This document shows positions 1-9,097 of a stretch of 44,863 bases of DNA, in pieces. The position numbers and the translations under genes are program-made. Position 1 is the first letter of the stretch; every line of letters begins with the position of its first letter. The notes under the pieces are model-generated. The model was not told the DNA's origin. It searched no databases and was given only the letters and a program-made list of their open reading frames with translations. Location of the stretch: assembly GCA_018061825.1 (NCBI GenBank), contig JAGOTK010000001.1, positions 12,837-57,699 of the forward strand, read 5' to 3'. This stretch comes from Minisyncoccota bacterium (GTDB taxonomy: Bacteria; Patescibacteriota; Minisyncoccia; Phycocordibacterales; UBA5272).

Positions 1-3000
1 ATTTTGCAAAACTATTTCTTCTTTTTCTGATTCTGTAAATTTTATTTCTGAAAGTTTACAATCTTTTTTTAGATCTTCTTCAAAAGATTTTACAAAATCA
101 ATCCTGTTTTTATTTGTCTCAAAATTTAAAGACACTAAATCATTTGGAGTTAGATTATTTTCTTTTCTTATATCTTTTATTTTGCGTACAAGCTCTCTAT
201 AGTCACCTTCCCTTTTTAAAGTTGGAGTTATTTCTTTATCTATAATAATAGAAGAACATGTGTTCTCTTTATCAAATTTGTGAAATAGCCACTTAGCTCC
301 TTCTTCATATTTATTTTCAGCTATATCTTCATCTATTTCTACAGCTTTAAAATTTACCTCATCTATAAGAATTCTAAGATTATCTTCTGAAAGAGTTTTA
401 TAATCTTTGCCTAATATGAGTCTACCCATAGGCTGACGAACATTTATTTTTAAATTTTGTCTAATAAATAATATTTTTTGTACTAATTCACGGATAATTT
501 CCATTTCTTTTAATATGTCTTGATCTATTTTTAGAAATTCTGTAGGCCAAGACTCCAAATGTACAGATTCTCTTTTTTTAGCATTTTCTATATTTATCCC
601 TTGATAAACCCTTTCTGCTATAAAAGGCATAAAAGGAGCAATGATTCTTGATAAATCATTTAATGTAGTATGAAGTATATATTGTGATATTATTTTATTA
701 TTCAATTTCTCTTCTTCTGTATTCCCATATTCGCCTTTCAACCTTTCTCTACTTCTTCTTAGCCACCATGTAGATAAATCATCTATAAATTTTTCAAAAG
801 ATCGTGTAGCTGTATCCAGTCTGTAGTTATTCATAGCTTTTGTGGTAGATACTAAAATCTCATTCAATCTAGTGAGTATCCAAATATCAATATCATTTGT
901 GATGTCTTTTTTATTTGTAGATAACACTTTAGCAAAAATAGATTTATCATTAATCATCTCAAAAAAACTAAAAACATTTTCTAACTTAGAAATAATTTTC
1001 TTATAAGATTCTTCTACATTACTATCAGAAAAAGGAATATTTTCAGCACACATCACAGATGAAGAAAGTAAAGAATGTCTAAATGCATCGGCTCCAAATT
1101 TTTCAACTAAAACCATAGGATCTGTATAATTATTTTTACTCTTACTCATTTTCTCACCATCAGCAGCAAGAAGAAGTCCATTTACTATCACATTTTTATA
1201 TGCAGATTTATCAAATAGACCTACAGAAATATTTAACAATGAATAAAACCATCCTCTAGTCTGATCAAGACCTTCAGCAATAAAATCTGCAGGAAAATTC
1301 TTTTCAAATAATTCTTTATTCTCAAAAGGATAATGAAATTGTCCATAAGGCATAGAACCTGACTCAAACCAGCAATCAAACACATATTCTACTCTTTCCA
1401 TTTCTTTTCCAGAAGAGCTCAATATTTTTACATTATCTATATAAGGTCTATGTAGGTTTATCTTTCCTTTCTCATCTCTTGGTATTATTTTTATATCAAG
1501 TTTTCTAATTTCTGCGTTTCTTGGATAAAGAATAATATTATTTGATAATTCATCTTTAATTAAATTTTCTTCTGTCAAAAGCTTGGCTCCTGTCTGAGCC
1601 ATTCTCATTGGTGCACCATGAGTCACTATTAGAATCTTTTTATTTACATATTTTTCTTCTAAATTATAAATACCTCTCATCATTCTATTCATGACGTCTC
1701 CATGACTTTCACCTCCACCGATCTTTGTATTAAATTTAAGATAGCTTATACCAAGATCCTCAAAGATTTTTGATCCTTTTTGTTTATTATAAATTCCAAG
1801 TTCTATTTCTCTAAAATTCTCATCTATGATAATTTCTTGTCCATTAGACATTAGCTCAGCTGTTTCAATTGTTCTTAAATATGGAGAAGATACTATCAAA
1901 TCAAAATCAACATTTGTTCTTTTTTTAGTATCCATCACCTGAGTCTTTCCAAGCTCTGTAAGATGATTATTTGGATCCATTTCTGTATCTTCTATACCTT
2001 CTACATTATGTCCAGCTTCTCCATGGCGGATAATATAATATTCATTTTTTTGTTTGTTAATATTTAAATCAGCCAGCTCTTTTATAGATCCTATAACTTT
2101 TATCTCCTCACCCCCTATCTCTTTCCATATTGGAATTGGAGCTCCCCAATATCTACTTCTAGACACTGCCCATTCTCTTGCTCCTTCGAGCCATTTTCCA
2201 AATCTTCCATCACGTATATTTTCTGGGATCCATTCTATATTTTTATTTTCAGATAAAAGTTTGTCTTTTATCTTTGGCACATCTATAAACCAAGAGCTTG
2301 TAGCATAATTAAGTAATGGGGTCTCACATCTCCAACAAGTAGGATATGAGTGTATTATTTTTTCTTTTGAAAAAAGCAGACCTCTCTTTGCTAAATATTT
2401 AATCATTAAAATATCAGCTCCCTGATTATCATCTTTTGTCTTTACAAATATTTTTTTAATTTCTTTTAACTGTGTAGACTCATCAGCTTTTACAAAAATA
2501 CCTCTATCTTTATCGTAAAGCTCATCTATCACGTCTCTATCAAATGATCCATCCATATTTACATGACGTAGTCTGGGAAGATTGTATTTTTTTGCAAGAT
2601 TGTTGTCATCTTCACCAAACATTGGAGCAATATGTACAACACCTGTACCTGTATCGAGAGTCACAAATTCAGCATCCCAGATTTTATAAAAATTAAAATC
2701 TGCATCACCTACTATCTTATTGGCTTCCAATATACTTCTAACAAAAAAAGGTGCCTTGTATTTTTTACCAATTAGTTTTTCTCCAGAAAATGTATCTATC
2801 ACTCTTATATCTTCAAAATCATCTTTAAAAACTTCAAACACTTTTTCAAATCTGTCTTTTGCAAGAATAAAAGACTCTGTCTTTTTATTTTCTTTTTTTG
2901 TCGCTTCCACTTTCACATATTCAAATTCTTTATTTATAGCAAGAGCCACATTGCCAGGTATCGTCCATGGAGTAGTAGTCCAAGCAAGTACAAAAGTATT

Positions 3001-3648
3001 TGGCTCATCTTCAAGCTCAAATTTTACAGTTATAGAAATATCTGTAAGATCTTTATAAGCGAGAGAAACTTCAGATTGAGCAAGAGTAGTCTCACATCTT
3101 GGACAAATATGCATACTCTTTTTTCCTTCGTATACTAAACCTTTTTTAAATAATTCACTAAAAGCCCACCATACAGACTCTGTATAATTTGCATCCATGG
3201 TCTTGTAAGAATTTTCCATATCCACCCATCTTCCAAATCTTGGTACTATTTCTTTCCATTCTTTTTCATAAGTAAACACACTTTCTTCTGCTGCTTTATT
3301 GAATTTTTCAATACCAAATTCTTCAATATCTTTTTTTGAATTTAAATTAAATTTCTTTTCTATCAAATTTTCAATTGGAAGACCGTGACAATCCCAACCC
3401 CATACTCTACGCACATGCTTTCCATTCATAGTATGAAATCTTGGAATAGTGTCTTTGATTGTCCCAGCAAGAAGATGTCCATGATGTGGCATACCTGTAG
3501 CAAAAGGAGGGCCATCATAAAATGTAAAACTTTCATCAAAACTTTCCCCTGCTGGCTTTTCTAAACTTTTTTGAAAAATTTTGTTGTCATTCCAGAATTT
3601 TAATACTTCAAGTTCTTTTTCATTTATTGATTTTGCTTTTTCGTTCAT
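1..3648 (-). CDS. ileS: Isoleucyl-tRNA synthetase with inserted histidine-phosphatase domain (C-terminus cut by window edge)
   Basis: Class Ia synthetase that charges tRNA-Ile in the cytoplasm. About 1216 codons are visible and no stop is reached at the left edge. The HIGH-type motif PHHGH is at residues 54-58, followed by GWDCHGLPIE, the CPRC and CWRC zinc-knuckle pairs and KMSKS at 833-837. Between the WGAPIPIW segment and LHRPYID, where other IleRS have a short linker, about 190 residues are inserted. They contain RHG (His542), SSPYLRT (Arg592), GGGES (Glu647) and THG (His677), which is the full catalytic set of the histidine phosphatase (phosphoglycerate mutase-like) superfamily. The frame is unbroken across the insert; I checked it codon by codon. 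Start ATG 3648 follows a T-box leader. The synthetase identity is certain; the role of the insert is unknown. Confidence 0.97.
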   Translation of the reverse strand, partial: MNEKAKSINEKELEVLKFWNDNKIFQKSLEKPAGESFDESFTFYDGPPFATGMPHHGHLLAGTIKDTIPRFHTMNGKHVRRVWGWDCHGLPIENLIEKKFNLNSKKDIEEFGIEKFNKAAEESVFTYEKEWKEIVPRFGRWVDMENSYKTMDANYTESVWWAFSELFKKGLVYEGKKSMHICPRCETTLAQSEVSLAYKDLTDISITVKFELEDEPNTFVLAWTTTPWTIPGNVALAINKEFEYVKVEATKKENKKTESFILAKDRFEKVFEVFKDDFEDIRVIDTFSGEKLIGKKYKAPFFVRSILEANKIVGDADFNFYKIWDAEFVTLDTGTGVVHIAPMFGEDDNNLAKKYNLPRLRHVNMDGSFDRDVIDELYDKDRGIFVKADESTQLKEIKKIFVKTKDDNQGADILMIKYLAKRGLLFSKEKIIHSYPTCWRCETPLLNYATSSWFIDVPKIKDKLLSENKNIEWIPENIRDGRFGKWLEGAREWAVSRSRYWGAPIPIWKEIGGEEIKVIGSIKELADLNINKQKNEYYIIRHGEAGHNVEGIEDTEMDPNNHLTELGKTQVMDTKKRTNVDFDLIVSSPYLRTIETAELMSNGQEIIIDENFREIELGIYNKQKGSKIFEDLGISYLKFNTKIGGGESHGDVMNRMMRGIYNLEEKYVNKKILIVTHGAPMRMAQTGAKLLTEENLIKDELSNNIILYPRNAEIRKLDIKIIPRDEKGKINLHRPYIDNVKILSSSGKEMERVEYVFDCWFESGSMPYGQFHYPFENKELFEKNFPADFIAEGLDQTRGWFYSLLNISVGLFDKSAYKNVIVNGLLLAADGEKMSKSKNNYTDPMVLVEKFGADAFRHSLLSSSVMCAENIPFSDSNVEESYKKIISKLENVFSFFEMINDKSIFAKVLSTNKKDITNDIDIWILTRLNEILVSTTKAMNNYRLDTATRSFEKFIDDLSTWWLRRSRERLKGEYGNTEEEKLNNKIISQYILHTTLNDLSRIIAPFMPFIAERVYQGINIENAKKRESVHLESWPTEFLKIDQDILKEMEIIRELVQKILFIRQNLKINVRQPMGRLILGKDYKTLSEDNLRILIDEVNFKAVEIDEDIAENKYEEGAKWLFHKFDKENTCSSIIIDKEITPTLKREGDYRELVRKIKDIRKENNLTPNDLVSLNFETNKNRIDFVKSFEEDLKKDCKLSEIKFTESEKEEIVLQN
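1500..2040 (-). other. Histidine-phosphatase domain embedded in IleRS
   Basis: Domain within ileS, roughly residues 537-715. It starts with YYIIRHGEAGHN and continues through LTELGKTQ, LIVSSPYLRTIETAELM, the GGGESHGDV loop and ILIVTHGAPMRM. Both catalytic histidines, the conserved arginine and the acidic residue are kept, so the sequence predicts an active phosphatase or mutase fold rather than a relic. The flanking IleRS sequence (WGAPIPIWKEIGGEEIKVIG before, INLHRPYID after) joins as in ordinary IleRS. Confidence 0.9.
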
Positions 3649-3673
3649 AATTTTAATTTGATATTGATATTGA

Positions 3674-3710
3674 TAAAAAAACCACCCAAAACTCTTTCGA
3701 GTCAAGGGCG
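3674..3710 (-). terminator. Attenuator terminator of the ileS T-box
   Basis: Minus-strand stem CGCCC...ACTC-GAAA-GAGT...GGGTG followed by a run of T. It competes with the antiterminator that contains the T-box core. Confidence 0.88.
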
Positions 3711-3851
3711 ATTTTAAAATAAAATATTTTTCTTCGCGGTACCACCTTGTTCACTAAATAATTACTTATTTAGCCTTGTTGATTGGGCTCTACTTATCTT
3801 TCGACTTTCTTCCCATAGCTCCAGAGTGATTAGATCCTTCAACGCTTTTAT
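3674..3851 (-). promoter_or_regulatory. T-box riboswitch leader of ileS
   Basis: On the minus strand the leader contains the T-box core AAGGTGGTACCGCG (3735-3748), whose UGGN bulge pairs with the 3' end of uncharged tRNA. Just before it is a hairpin CTAAATAA/TTATTTAG (stem III position), and after it a terminator with U-run (3674-3710). CGCCCTT can pair either with AAGGTGG (antiterminator) or with GGGTG (terminator). Two AUC isoleucine codons followed by A, at 3828-3830 and 3781-3783, are specifier candidates. I did not resolve stem I, which looks short. Known T-boxes raise synthetase expression when the cognate tRNA is uncharged; the ileS context fits exactly. Confidence 0.9.
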
Positions 3852-3857
3852 GTAGAT

Positions 3858-3884
3858 ATTATATCAGAAAATATTAAAATTCAA
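3858..3884 (-). promoter_or_regulatory. Promoter of ileS T-box transcript
   Basis: -35 TTGAAT (3879-3884), 15-nt spacer, -10 TATAAT (3858-3863). Transcription would begin near 3851, just upstream of the T-box leader. Confidence 0.65.
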
Positions 3885-3886
3885 AA

Positions 3887-4306
3887 TTAAAACTCTTTTA
3901 CATGCTCATAAACTTTTGAGTATTTAGAAGTGATAAATCCATGCTTTTTATAAAAGTTTAAAGAGTCTTCAGTAGCATTTAAGAAAATCCATTTTAATCC
4001 TTCACTTTTTACAACTTCTTCAAAATATTCTAATAATTTTCCTCCATATCCGAGACTTCTTTTTTCAGGATCAGTTGCTATATACCAGAGAATGCAGCCT
4101 TTATGAATTAATTTTTCTGAAAGCAATACTGACACTAAAACATTTTCTTCAAATAACCCAAAAGCAAAACATCTTTCTTTATTTTCTATCATATCTCCTA
4201 CCCATCCAGGACCAGGATAATCTCCATCTGCATATCTGAGTGTGTCTTGATGTAAAATTTTTAAAGTATCTTCTAAATTTTCTTTTTCTAATTTTCTTAT
4301 TTCCAT
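3887..4306 (-). CDS. GNAT-family N-acetyltransferase
   Basis: 139 residues, the normal size for a single GNAT domain, which moves an acetyl group from acetyl-CoA to an amine. The acetyl-CoA loop is seen at residues 83-90 (RSLGYGGK) after the beta-strand CILWYIATDP, and the C-terminal motif LNFYKKHGF is typical (N...FY...GF). The substrate cannot be told from sequence. The start lies 4 bp after the argS stop, so the two are probably cotranscribed from argS. Its stop overlaps the region of the ileS promoter. Confidence 0.85.
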   Translation of the reverse strand: MEIRKLEKENLEDTLKILHQDTLRYADGDYPGPGWVGDMIENKERCFAFGLFEENVLVSVLLSEKLIHKGCILWYIATDPEKRSLGYGGKLLEYFEEVVKSEGLKWIFLNATEDSLNFYKKHGFITSKYSKVYEHVKEF

Positions 4307-4310
4307 AATT

Positions 4311-6149
4311 TTACATTCTTTCCACTTCTTTAATTCCTATTATGTTCATTGTGAATTTTAATGTATTTTTAAATCTATCCACTAAAAACAGATTTGCTTC
4401 TGTCTTTTCTTTATCTTCACTTAAAATCTTTTCTTTTCCATAAAAAGTATTGAAGCTTTGAGCTAATTCAAAAAGATATTTTACTATTAATTGTGGAGCT
4501 ATATCTTCTATGCCTTTTTTAGCAATAGCTTCCAATTCTGTTATTTTTTTAATTAAAGGAAGATTATTTTCTGATATAAAAGAAGTATTGAAATTTTTAA
4601 GAGATCCAATTTCTCCTTTTTCCAAAATAGAATTTGCCCTTGCATATGTATAAAGAAGATATGGACCAGTCGCTCCTTCAAAATTAAGTGAAGTTTCAAA
4701 ATCAAAATCTATATTAAGACCAGGTTTTGATTTTAAAATTGCAATCTTTAATGCAGAAAGAGAAATATTTTTTATTAAATTATTTTCTAAATCTTTTGTC
4801 TTTTCTGAAAGTCTTTCTACTACTTTCACATTAACTAAATGCAAAGTATCCTCGACACTTAAAACATTTCCAAGCCTGCTAGACATTCTACCTCCTTTTA
4901 GATTGAGTCTTCCATGAGGGATATGCTCACTTTTTTCTGCTATCTTTTTCCATTCATTATTATTCATTTTTTGACCAAGCTCTCTTGCTGCTTGAATCAC
5001 AACATCAAAATGTGGGATCTGTTCAGTATCTGTAATAAAAAAATTGTAATCAAAATCAAAATATTCTTGCTTTAATTTAAAAAGCCCTATATCTTTTGCT
5101 TCATATGTAGGATGTCCTTCACTATTTATAAATACACTCTTTATGGTCTCATCACTTTCATTATTTTTCTTTCTTTTTGTATCAAAGACTATTGCGCCAC
5201 CTTCTCCAATTTCAAACACTTCTTCATTATTTTCTAGATTCAAATTTTCTTTTACTATTCTTTCTCCACTTATTCCTGCTTCAGATTCATAAATGAGTTT
5301 ATCAAAACTAGATCCCAAAAAATCTAATATTTTTTCAAAATATTCTACATTTATTTTTCTAGCTTTTTCAAAGATCTTCCAATCTTCTGTATTTATATTT
5401 TTTTCAAAAAGATTTTTGGCTATGGCTTTTATTTCGTTTTGCTTATCTAAATTTTCATCATAAAATTTAACCCCACGAACATATGTATCACCTAAATAGG
5501 AAACTATTTTTTCAATAAAATCACTGTCGTTAAAAGAGTTTAAATTTTCTACAGCATTTTTTAAATCCAACTTTATAATATAAATCGCCTTTGCAATACC
5601 AATAGAAATATCAGAAGGAAAAGATACTGTTTTTAGATCTGCATTTGTATATTTCATCATCTGCACAATACTCTCACCTATTGTATTGTTCATAAGATGC
5701 CCAATATGAAATGGTTTAAAAAGATTTGGAGACGAATGCTCTACTAATACTTTTTTGTTTGTAAATTTTGTATCTATAAATTTTAAATTAGAAATCCTTT
5801 CTACTTCATTTATTAAAAATTCTTCTTTCAAAAATAAATTTACAAATCCATTTGCAGCTAAATTCGCTTCTTTTATTATTTTGGATAAATCTTTTTCACT
5901 CTCAATATTAAAATTAATCTCTTTTATTATTTCACTTCCTATTTCTTTTGGAGTTTTCCCTGTCTTTTTTGCGAGTACTAAAGATATATTTGTAGAAATA
6001 TCTCCAAACTTACTATTTACAGTGTCTATAAAAGACACATCAAATTTAAATTTTTCGTTTTCTAAACCATCAGCTTCACTACTAGATAAATAATTTAATC
6101 TGTATGATATGTGTGCTATTTCTTTTTTTAATAAGTCTAGTATTGTCAT
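4311..6149 (-). CDS. argS: Arginyl-tRNA synthetase
   Basis: Class Ia synthetase for tRNA-Arg. I chose ATG 6149 (612 residues, MTILDLLKK). The open frame extends to an ATG at 6197, but a -10-like TAAAAT lies between the two, which would leave only a very short leader before 6149. Visible parts are the N-terminal additional domain (about 1-110), EHSSPNLFKPFHIGHL with HIGH at 148-151, the catalytic Rossmann fold with EAKDIGL, the KMSKS-equivalent GRMSSRLGN, and the C-terminal DALR-type anticodon domain beginning near GATGPYLLYTYARANSIL. The GNAT gene follows 4 bp after the stop. Confidence 0.95.
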   Translation of the reverse strand: MTILDLLKKEIAHISYRLNYLSSSEADGLENEKFKFDVSFIDTVNSKFGDISTNISLVLAKKTGKTPKEIGSEIIKEINFNIESEKDLSKIIKEANLAANGFVNLFLKEEFLINEVERISNLKFIDTKFTNKKVLVEHSSPNLFKPFHIGHLMNNTIGESIVQMMKYTNADLKTVSFPSDISIGIAKAIYIIKLDLKNAVENLNSFNDSDFIEKIVSYLGDTYVRGVKFYDENLDKQNEIKAIAKNLFEKNINTEDWKIFEKARKINVEYFEKILDFLGSSFDKLIYESEAGISGERIVKENLNLENNEEVFEIGEGGAIVFDTKRKKNNESDETIKSVFINSEGHPTYEAKDIGLFKLKQEYFDFDYNFFITDTEQIPHFDVVIQAARELGQKMNNNEWKKIAEKSEHIPHGRLNLKGGRMSSRLGNVLSVEDTLHLVNVKVVERLSEKTKDLENNLIKNISLSALKIAILKSKPGLNIDFDFETSLNFEGATGPYLLYTYARANSILEKGEIGSLKNFNTSFISENNLPLIKKITELEAIAKKGIEDIAPQLIVKYLFELAQSFNTFYGKEKILSEDKEKTEANLFLVDRFKNTLKFTMNIIGIKEVERM

Positions 6150-6216
6150 AATCTTTATTGAGTTTATTTTAACAGAAAATCGAGAAAATAAAAACAAGCA
6201 AATAAAATAATATATT

Positions 6217-7233
6217 CTATTTGCTTGTCAGAGCATTTCCCAAATCTTTTCCTTTTTGCAAAACTACTTTACCAATAAATCTAGCTTTTTTAGTTAGCCT
6301 TCTAGCTATAGGTTCTACAGCATTTAAATAACTATCCACTCTAGACACATCTAAAGTGACTCTAGTGCGTAATTCTCTTAATGTGCTGCTATTAATCTCT
6401 TCACTTTTTAGCTCAAATAAAAGTTGTTGACCAAAAAGCTCTTGCTTTCTACACTCTATAAACTCTTTCACTTTTGAAAGATTATATTTATGAGTCACAC
6501 ATTGACTTACTAAAGATAATAATAAATCTTCATCTAAAGGTTTTTCTTTTTTAATAGACAATTCATAAAATTTTGCAAATTCTATCATTGTCGAATAATT
6601 GATACCTTTAGAAATCTCAGATTCATTGATCAGAGCTTGAATACTTAATGGTAAACTTGTAAACTTTAATGCATTTGAAAGCCAACTAGTACTTTTGTGA
6701 ATACTTTTTGCAAAAGATTTAAGAGTTAATTTTTCATCTTCAGTCTTAGACATAACCCAGAAAAATGATGCAAAATTTACAAGATCATACAAAGGAATTT
6801 CCTCATGAAAATTTTCTTCATATTGAGCAGTTATAGCTTCTTTAAATGTCTTACCAAAATAAATATTAGCTAAATATTTTTGCTCTGCGATCTTTACAGC
6901 TTCAAGTCTTCTATGGCCAGCCACTAAAAATAAATAATAATCATTTTGCTTTTCTTGTATATAAACAATTTCAAAATCCTCTAGTTTATATTGTCTATGC
7001 CATAATTTATTTATATTATCTAAATATTTTTTGGCATGGTTTCTTGAAAAAGCAAAGATTATACCTGGATTTTGTTGTCCATTGTTTTTAATTGAAGAAG
7101 CTAAAGACTGAATTCCTTCAAAAGACATCATAGTCCTTGTTTGTTTTAAAACAATAATAAAAAGACAATCTATCAACACTTGAAAAGACTCTTGGGAAAT
7201 GAATTCATTTTCTTTTAGAGAAAAAGTCTTCAT
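6217..7233 (-). CDS. ParB/Srx-fold (ParB-like) DNA-binding protein
   Basis: 338 residues. The ParB N-terminal domain is recognised by GIQSLASSIKNNGQQNPG (about 40-57) and LVAGHRRLEAVKIA (103-116, with the GHRR box that binds CTP in ParB proteins). A central helix-turn-helix region follows (LTLKSFAKSIHKSTSWLSNALK). No parA is in the window, so a role in chromosome partition is not shown; it could equally be an orphan nucleoid or plasmid-type ParB. The N-terminal 35 residues are hydrophobic and unusual for ParB, so a downstream ATG (MMSFEG) may be the true start. Transcribed divergently from the DHFR gene. Confidence 0.8.
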   Translation of the reverse strand: MKTFSLKENEFISQESFQVLIDCLFIIVLKQTRTMMSFEGIQSLASSIKNNGQQNPGIIFAFSRNHAKKYLDNINKLWHRQYKLEDFEIVYIQEKQNDYYLFLVAGHRRLEAVKIAEQKYLANIYFGKTFKEAITAQYEENFHEEIPLYDLVNFASFFWVMSKTEDEKLTLKSFAKSIHKSTSWLSNALKFTSLPLSIQALINESEISKGINYSTMIEFAKFYELSIKKEKPLDEDLLLSLVSQCVTHKYNLSKVKEFIECRKQELFGQQLLFELKSEEINSSTLRELRTRVTLDVSRVDSYLNAVEPIARRLTKKARFIGKVVLQKGKDLGNALTSK

Positions 7234-7388
7234 TCTTAAAAATTTTAAATTTAAAAAATAACGAAACTGGTCTAATCATATTAAAAAGAATTTTTAAAAT
7301 CAATATTGCGAAATAATACAAAAATGGTAATATGAGATTAGTAATTATAAAAAATAAAAAATATTGTTCATTATTAAATTGTAAAAAA

Positions 7389-7955
7389 ATGAAAATTGGA
7401 ATTATTGCAGCGATAAACCAAGATGGTGTATATGCTGTGGAATCAAAAAGTGATCTATCACCTAGAAAAAATGGTATACCCTGGGATATACCTAAAGACT
7501 TTAAAAACTTTAAAGCTATCACTTTAAAAAATGGCAAAAATGCCGTTGTGATGGGATTTACAACAAAAGAAAATATCCCGTCTTTTTTAAAAGGAAGAAT
7601 AAATAGTGTAATTACAAGTAAAGAGACAGTTTATCAAGATGGTACAATAACATCTAAAAGTATTCAAGATGCTATTAATGATATTAAAAAAATAAATCCA
7701 GATACAGAAGAAATCTGGTTTATTGGAGGTAAAGGTATATGGGAAGAAGCATTAAAAATAGCAGACATTGTAATGTTGACTACAGTAGAAAAAGAAATCC
7801 CTGAAAATGAAATTGTTTTTAAATGTAAGGCCTTACTTTCAATAAATCTTGAAAAAGATTTCAAAATAAAAGAAGGACCTTTCACTGATTTTTTAAATGA
7901 TCCAAATTATTCTATTACTTTTTATGAAAAAAGAGAGAAAGAAAACTCTCTTTAA
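7389..7955 (+). CDS. folA: Dihydrofolate reductase
   Basis: 188 residues from ATG 7389; an ATG at 7332 in the same frame would add a 19-residue extension with no family match. NADPH-dependent reduction of dihydrofolate to tetrahydrofolate. Family signatures in order: MKIGIIAAINQDG, GIPWDIPKDFKNFK (substrate-binding W and acidic D), NAVVMGFTTKENIP (NADPH strand, where the usual GRxTW arginine is a phenylalanine), VITSK, and WFIGGKGIWEEAL (GG diphosphate loop). No thymidylate synthase lies beside it. It converges on rplK and shares a terminator with it. Confidence 0.9.
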   Translation: MKIGIIAAINQDGVYAVESKSDLSPRKNGIPWDIPKDFKNFKAITLKNGKNAVVMGFTTKENIPSFLKGRINSVITSKETVYQDGTITSKSIQDAINDIKKINPDTEEIWFIGGKGIWEEALKIADIVMLTTVEKEIPENEIVFKCKALLSINLEKDFKIKEGPFTDFLNDPNYSITFYEKREKENSL

Positions 7956-7973
7956 AGTCTAAAACAGTAATAT

Positions 7974-8007
7974 AAAAAAACCTGACAAAATTTGTCAGGT
8001 TTTTTAT
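7974..8007. terminator. Bidirectional terminator between folA and rplK
   Basis: Hairpin ACCTGACAAA/TTTGTCAGGT flanked by A-run and T-run, usable on both strands between convergent genes. Confidence 0.88.
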
Positions 8008-8036
8008 TTTTAAAGCTATTTATAAATATTTTATAT

Positions 8037-8465
8037 TTATTTCTCTACCTCAAGACCCATACTTCTTGCAGATCCTTCTATAATCTTCATTGCTTCCTCT
8101 ACTGTATTTGCTGTAAGATCTTTCATTTTTGCTTCTGCTATTTCACGAACCTTTTCTTTACTGATTGATCCAGCACGAGAAACTTTGTTTTTTCCAGATC
8201 CTTTTTTGATTCCAGCTCCTTCTTTTAAAAGATATGTTGCTGTTGGAGACTTGATAACAAAATCATAAGTTCTATCTTCATAAACATAAATCTTAACAGG
8301 AAGAATACCTTTCATATCTTTTGTGGCTGTATTAAATTTATTCACAAAATCTCCTATTTGTACTCCAGCCTGTCCAAGAGCAGGACCAAGCGGAGGAGCT
8401 GGCATAGCTTTACCAGCCTCAATCTCAACCTTTACGTATTTTAGTATTTTTTTTGCTTTAGCCAT
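8037..8465 (-). CDS. rplK: 50S ribosomal protein L11
   Basis: 142 residues from ATG 8465 (MAKAKKILKYVKVEIEAG); an upstream in-frame ATG at 8489 would add eight unlikely residues. Binds the GTPase-associated region of 23S rRNA. The N-terminal domain has AMPAPPLGPALGQAGVQIGDFVNKFN; the C-terminal RNA-binding domain has KGSGKNKVSRAGSISKEKVREIAE. It follows nusG by about 60 bp, as in most bacteria, but rplA does not follow: the next gene is the convergent folA. Confidence 0.97.
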   Translation of the reverse strand: MAKAKKILKYVKVEIEAGKAMPAPPLGPALGQAGVQIGDFVNKFNTATKDMKGILPVKIYVYEDRTYDFVIKSPTATYLLKEGAGIKKGSGKNKVSRAGSISKEKVREIAEAKMKDLTANTVEEAMKIIEGSARSMGLEVEK

Positions 8466-8524
8466 AGTTTTAATTCTTAATTTGTGCATTCTAACACAAT
8501 TTTATAATTTTTCAAATATAATTA

Positions 8525-9070
8525 TTATAATTTCTTTACCTGTAAAAAGTCTAATTCAAGAGGTGTCTCTCTTCCAAACATAGATACCAATACTTTTAAT
8601 TTTCCTCTTGATCTGTCTACTTCGTCCACTTTTCCTTCGTAATCCTTAAACGGACCATCGATTATTGAGACCATTTCTCCTGGCTCAACAGAAATATCGT
8701 GTATAGTGTCAGACTCCTTCATTCTTGAAAAGATATAATCTAATTCTTTTTGTGCAAGAGGTACTGGAGTTGTGCCACTACCAACAAATCCTGTGACACG
8801 TGGAGTATTTCTTACTTGATACCATGAATCATCATCTACAATCATATCAACCAATACATATCCTGGATAAATCTTTTCCTCTATTTCCACTCTTTTACTT
8901 CCTTTTACTTTAATTTTTTTTTCTACAGGGACAATAACGCTAAAAATCTTCTCCTGAAGATCTTGAGATATTATTTTTTGTTTTAGATTACGCAACACTG
9001 CATTTTCATAACCACTATAAGTGTGTATCGCATACCAATGTCTTTCTCCACCAAGTTCTTGTTTTGCCAT
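8525..9070 (-). CDS. nusG: Transcription elongation/antitermination factor NusG
   Basis: 181 residues, a normal size. The NGN domain (about 10-115) begins HWYAIHTYSGYENAVLRNLKQ and includes YPGYVLVDM and TPRVTGFVGSG. The KOW domain at the C-terminus reads VSIIDGPFKDYEGKVDEV. NusG binds RNA polymerase and couples it to Rho or the ribosome. Lies between secE and rplK in the usual order. Confidence 0.97.
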   Translation of the reverse strand: MAKQELGGERHWYAIHTYSGYENAVLRNLKQKIISQDLQEKIFSVIVPVEKKIKVKGSKRVEIEEKIYPGYVLVDMIVDDDSWYQVRNTPRVTGFVGSGTTPVPLAQKELDYIFSRMKESDTIHDISVEPGEMVSIIDGPFKDYEGKVDEVDRSRGKLKVLVSMFGRETPLELDFLQVKKL

Positions 9071-9097
9071 ATATTTGTTTTAAAAAAATACTTAAAC

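Noticed and set aside
2054-3058. Plus-strand frames of 84 and 112 codons
   Set aside because: Shadows of the ileS coding frame, which is continuous and has all family motifs.
6217-7233. Replication origin or parS site near the ParB-like gene
   Set aside because: No parA, dnaA, DnaA-box cluster or parS-type 16-bp palindrome recognised.
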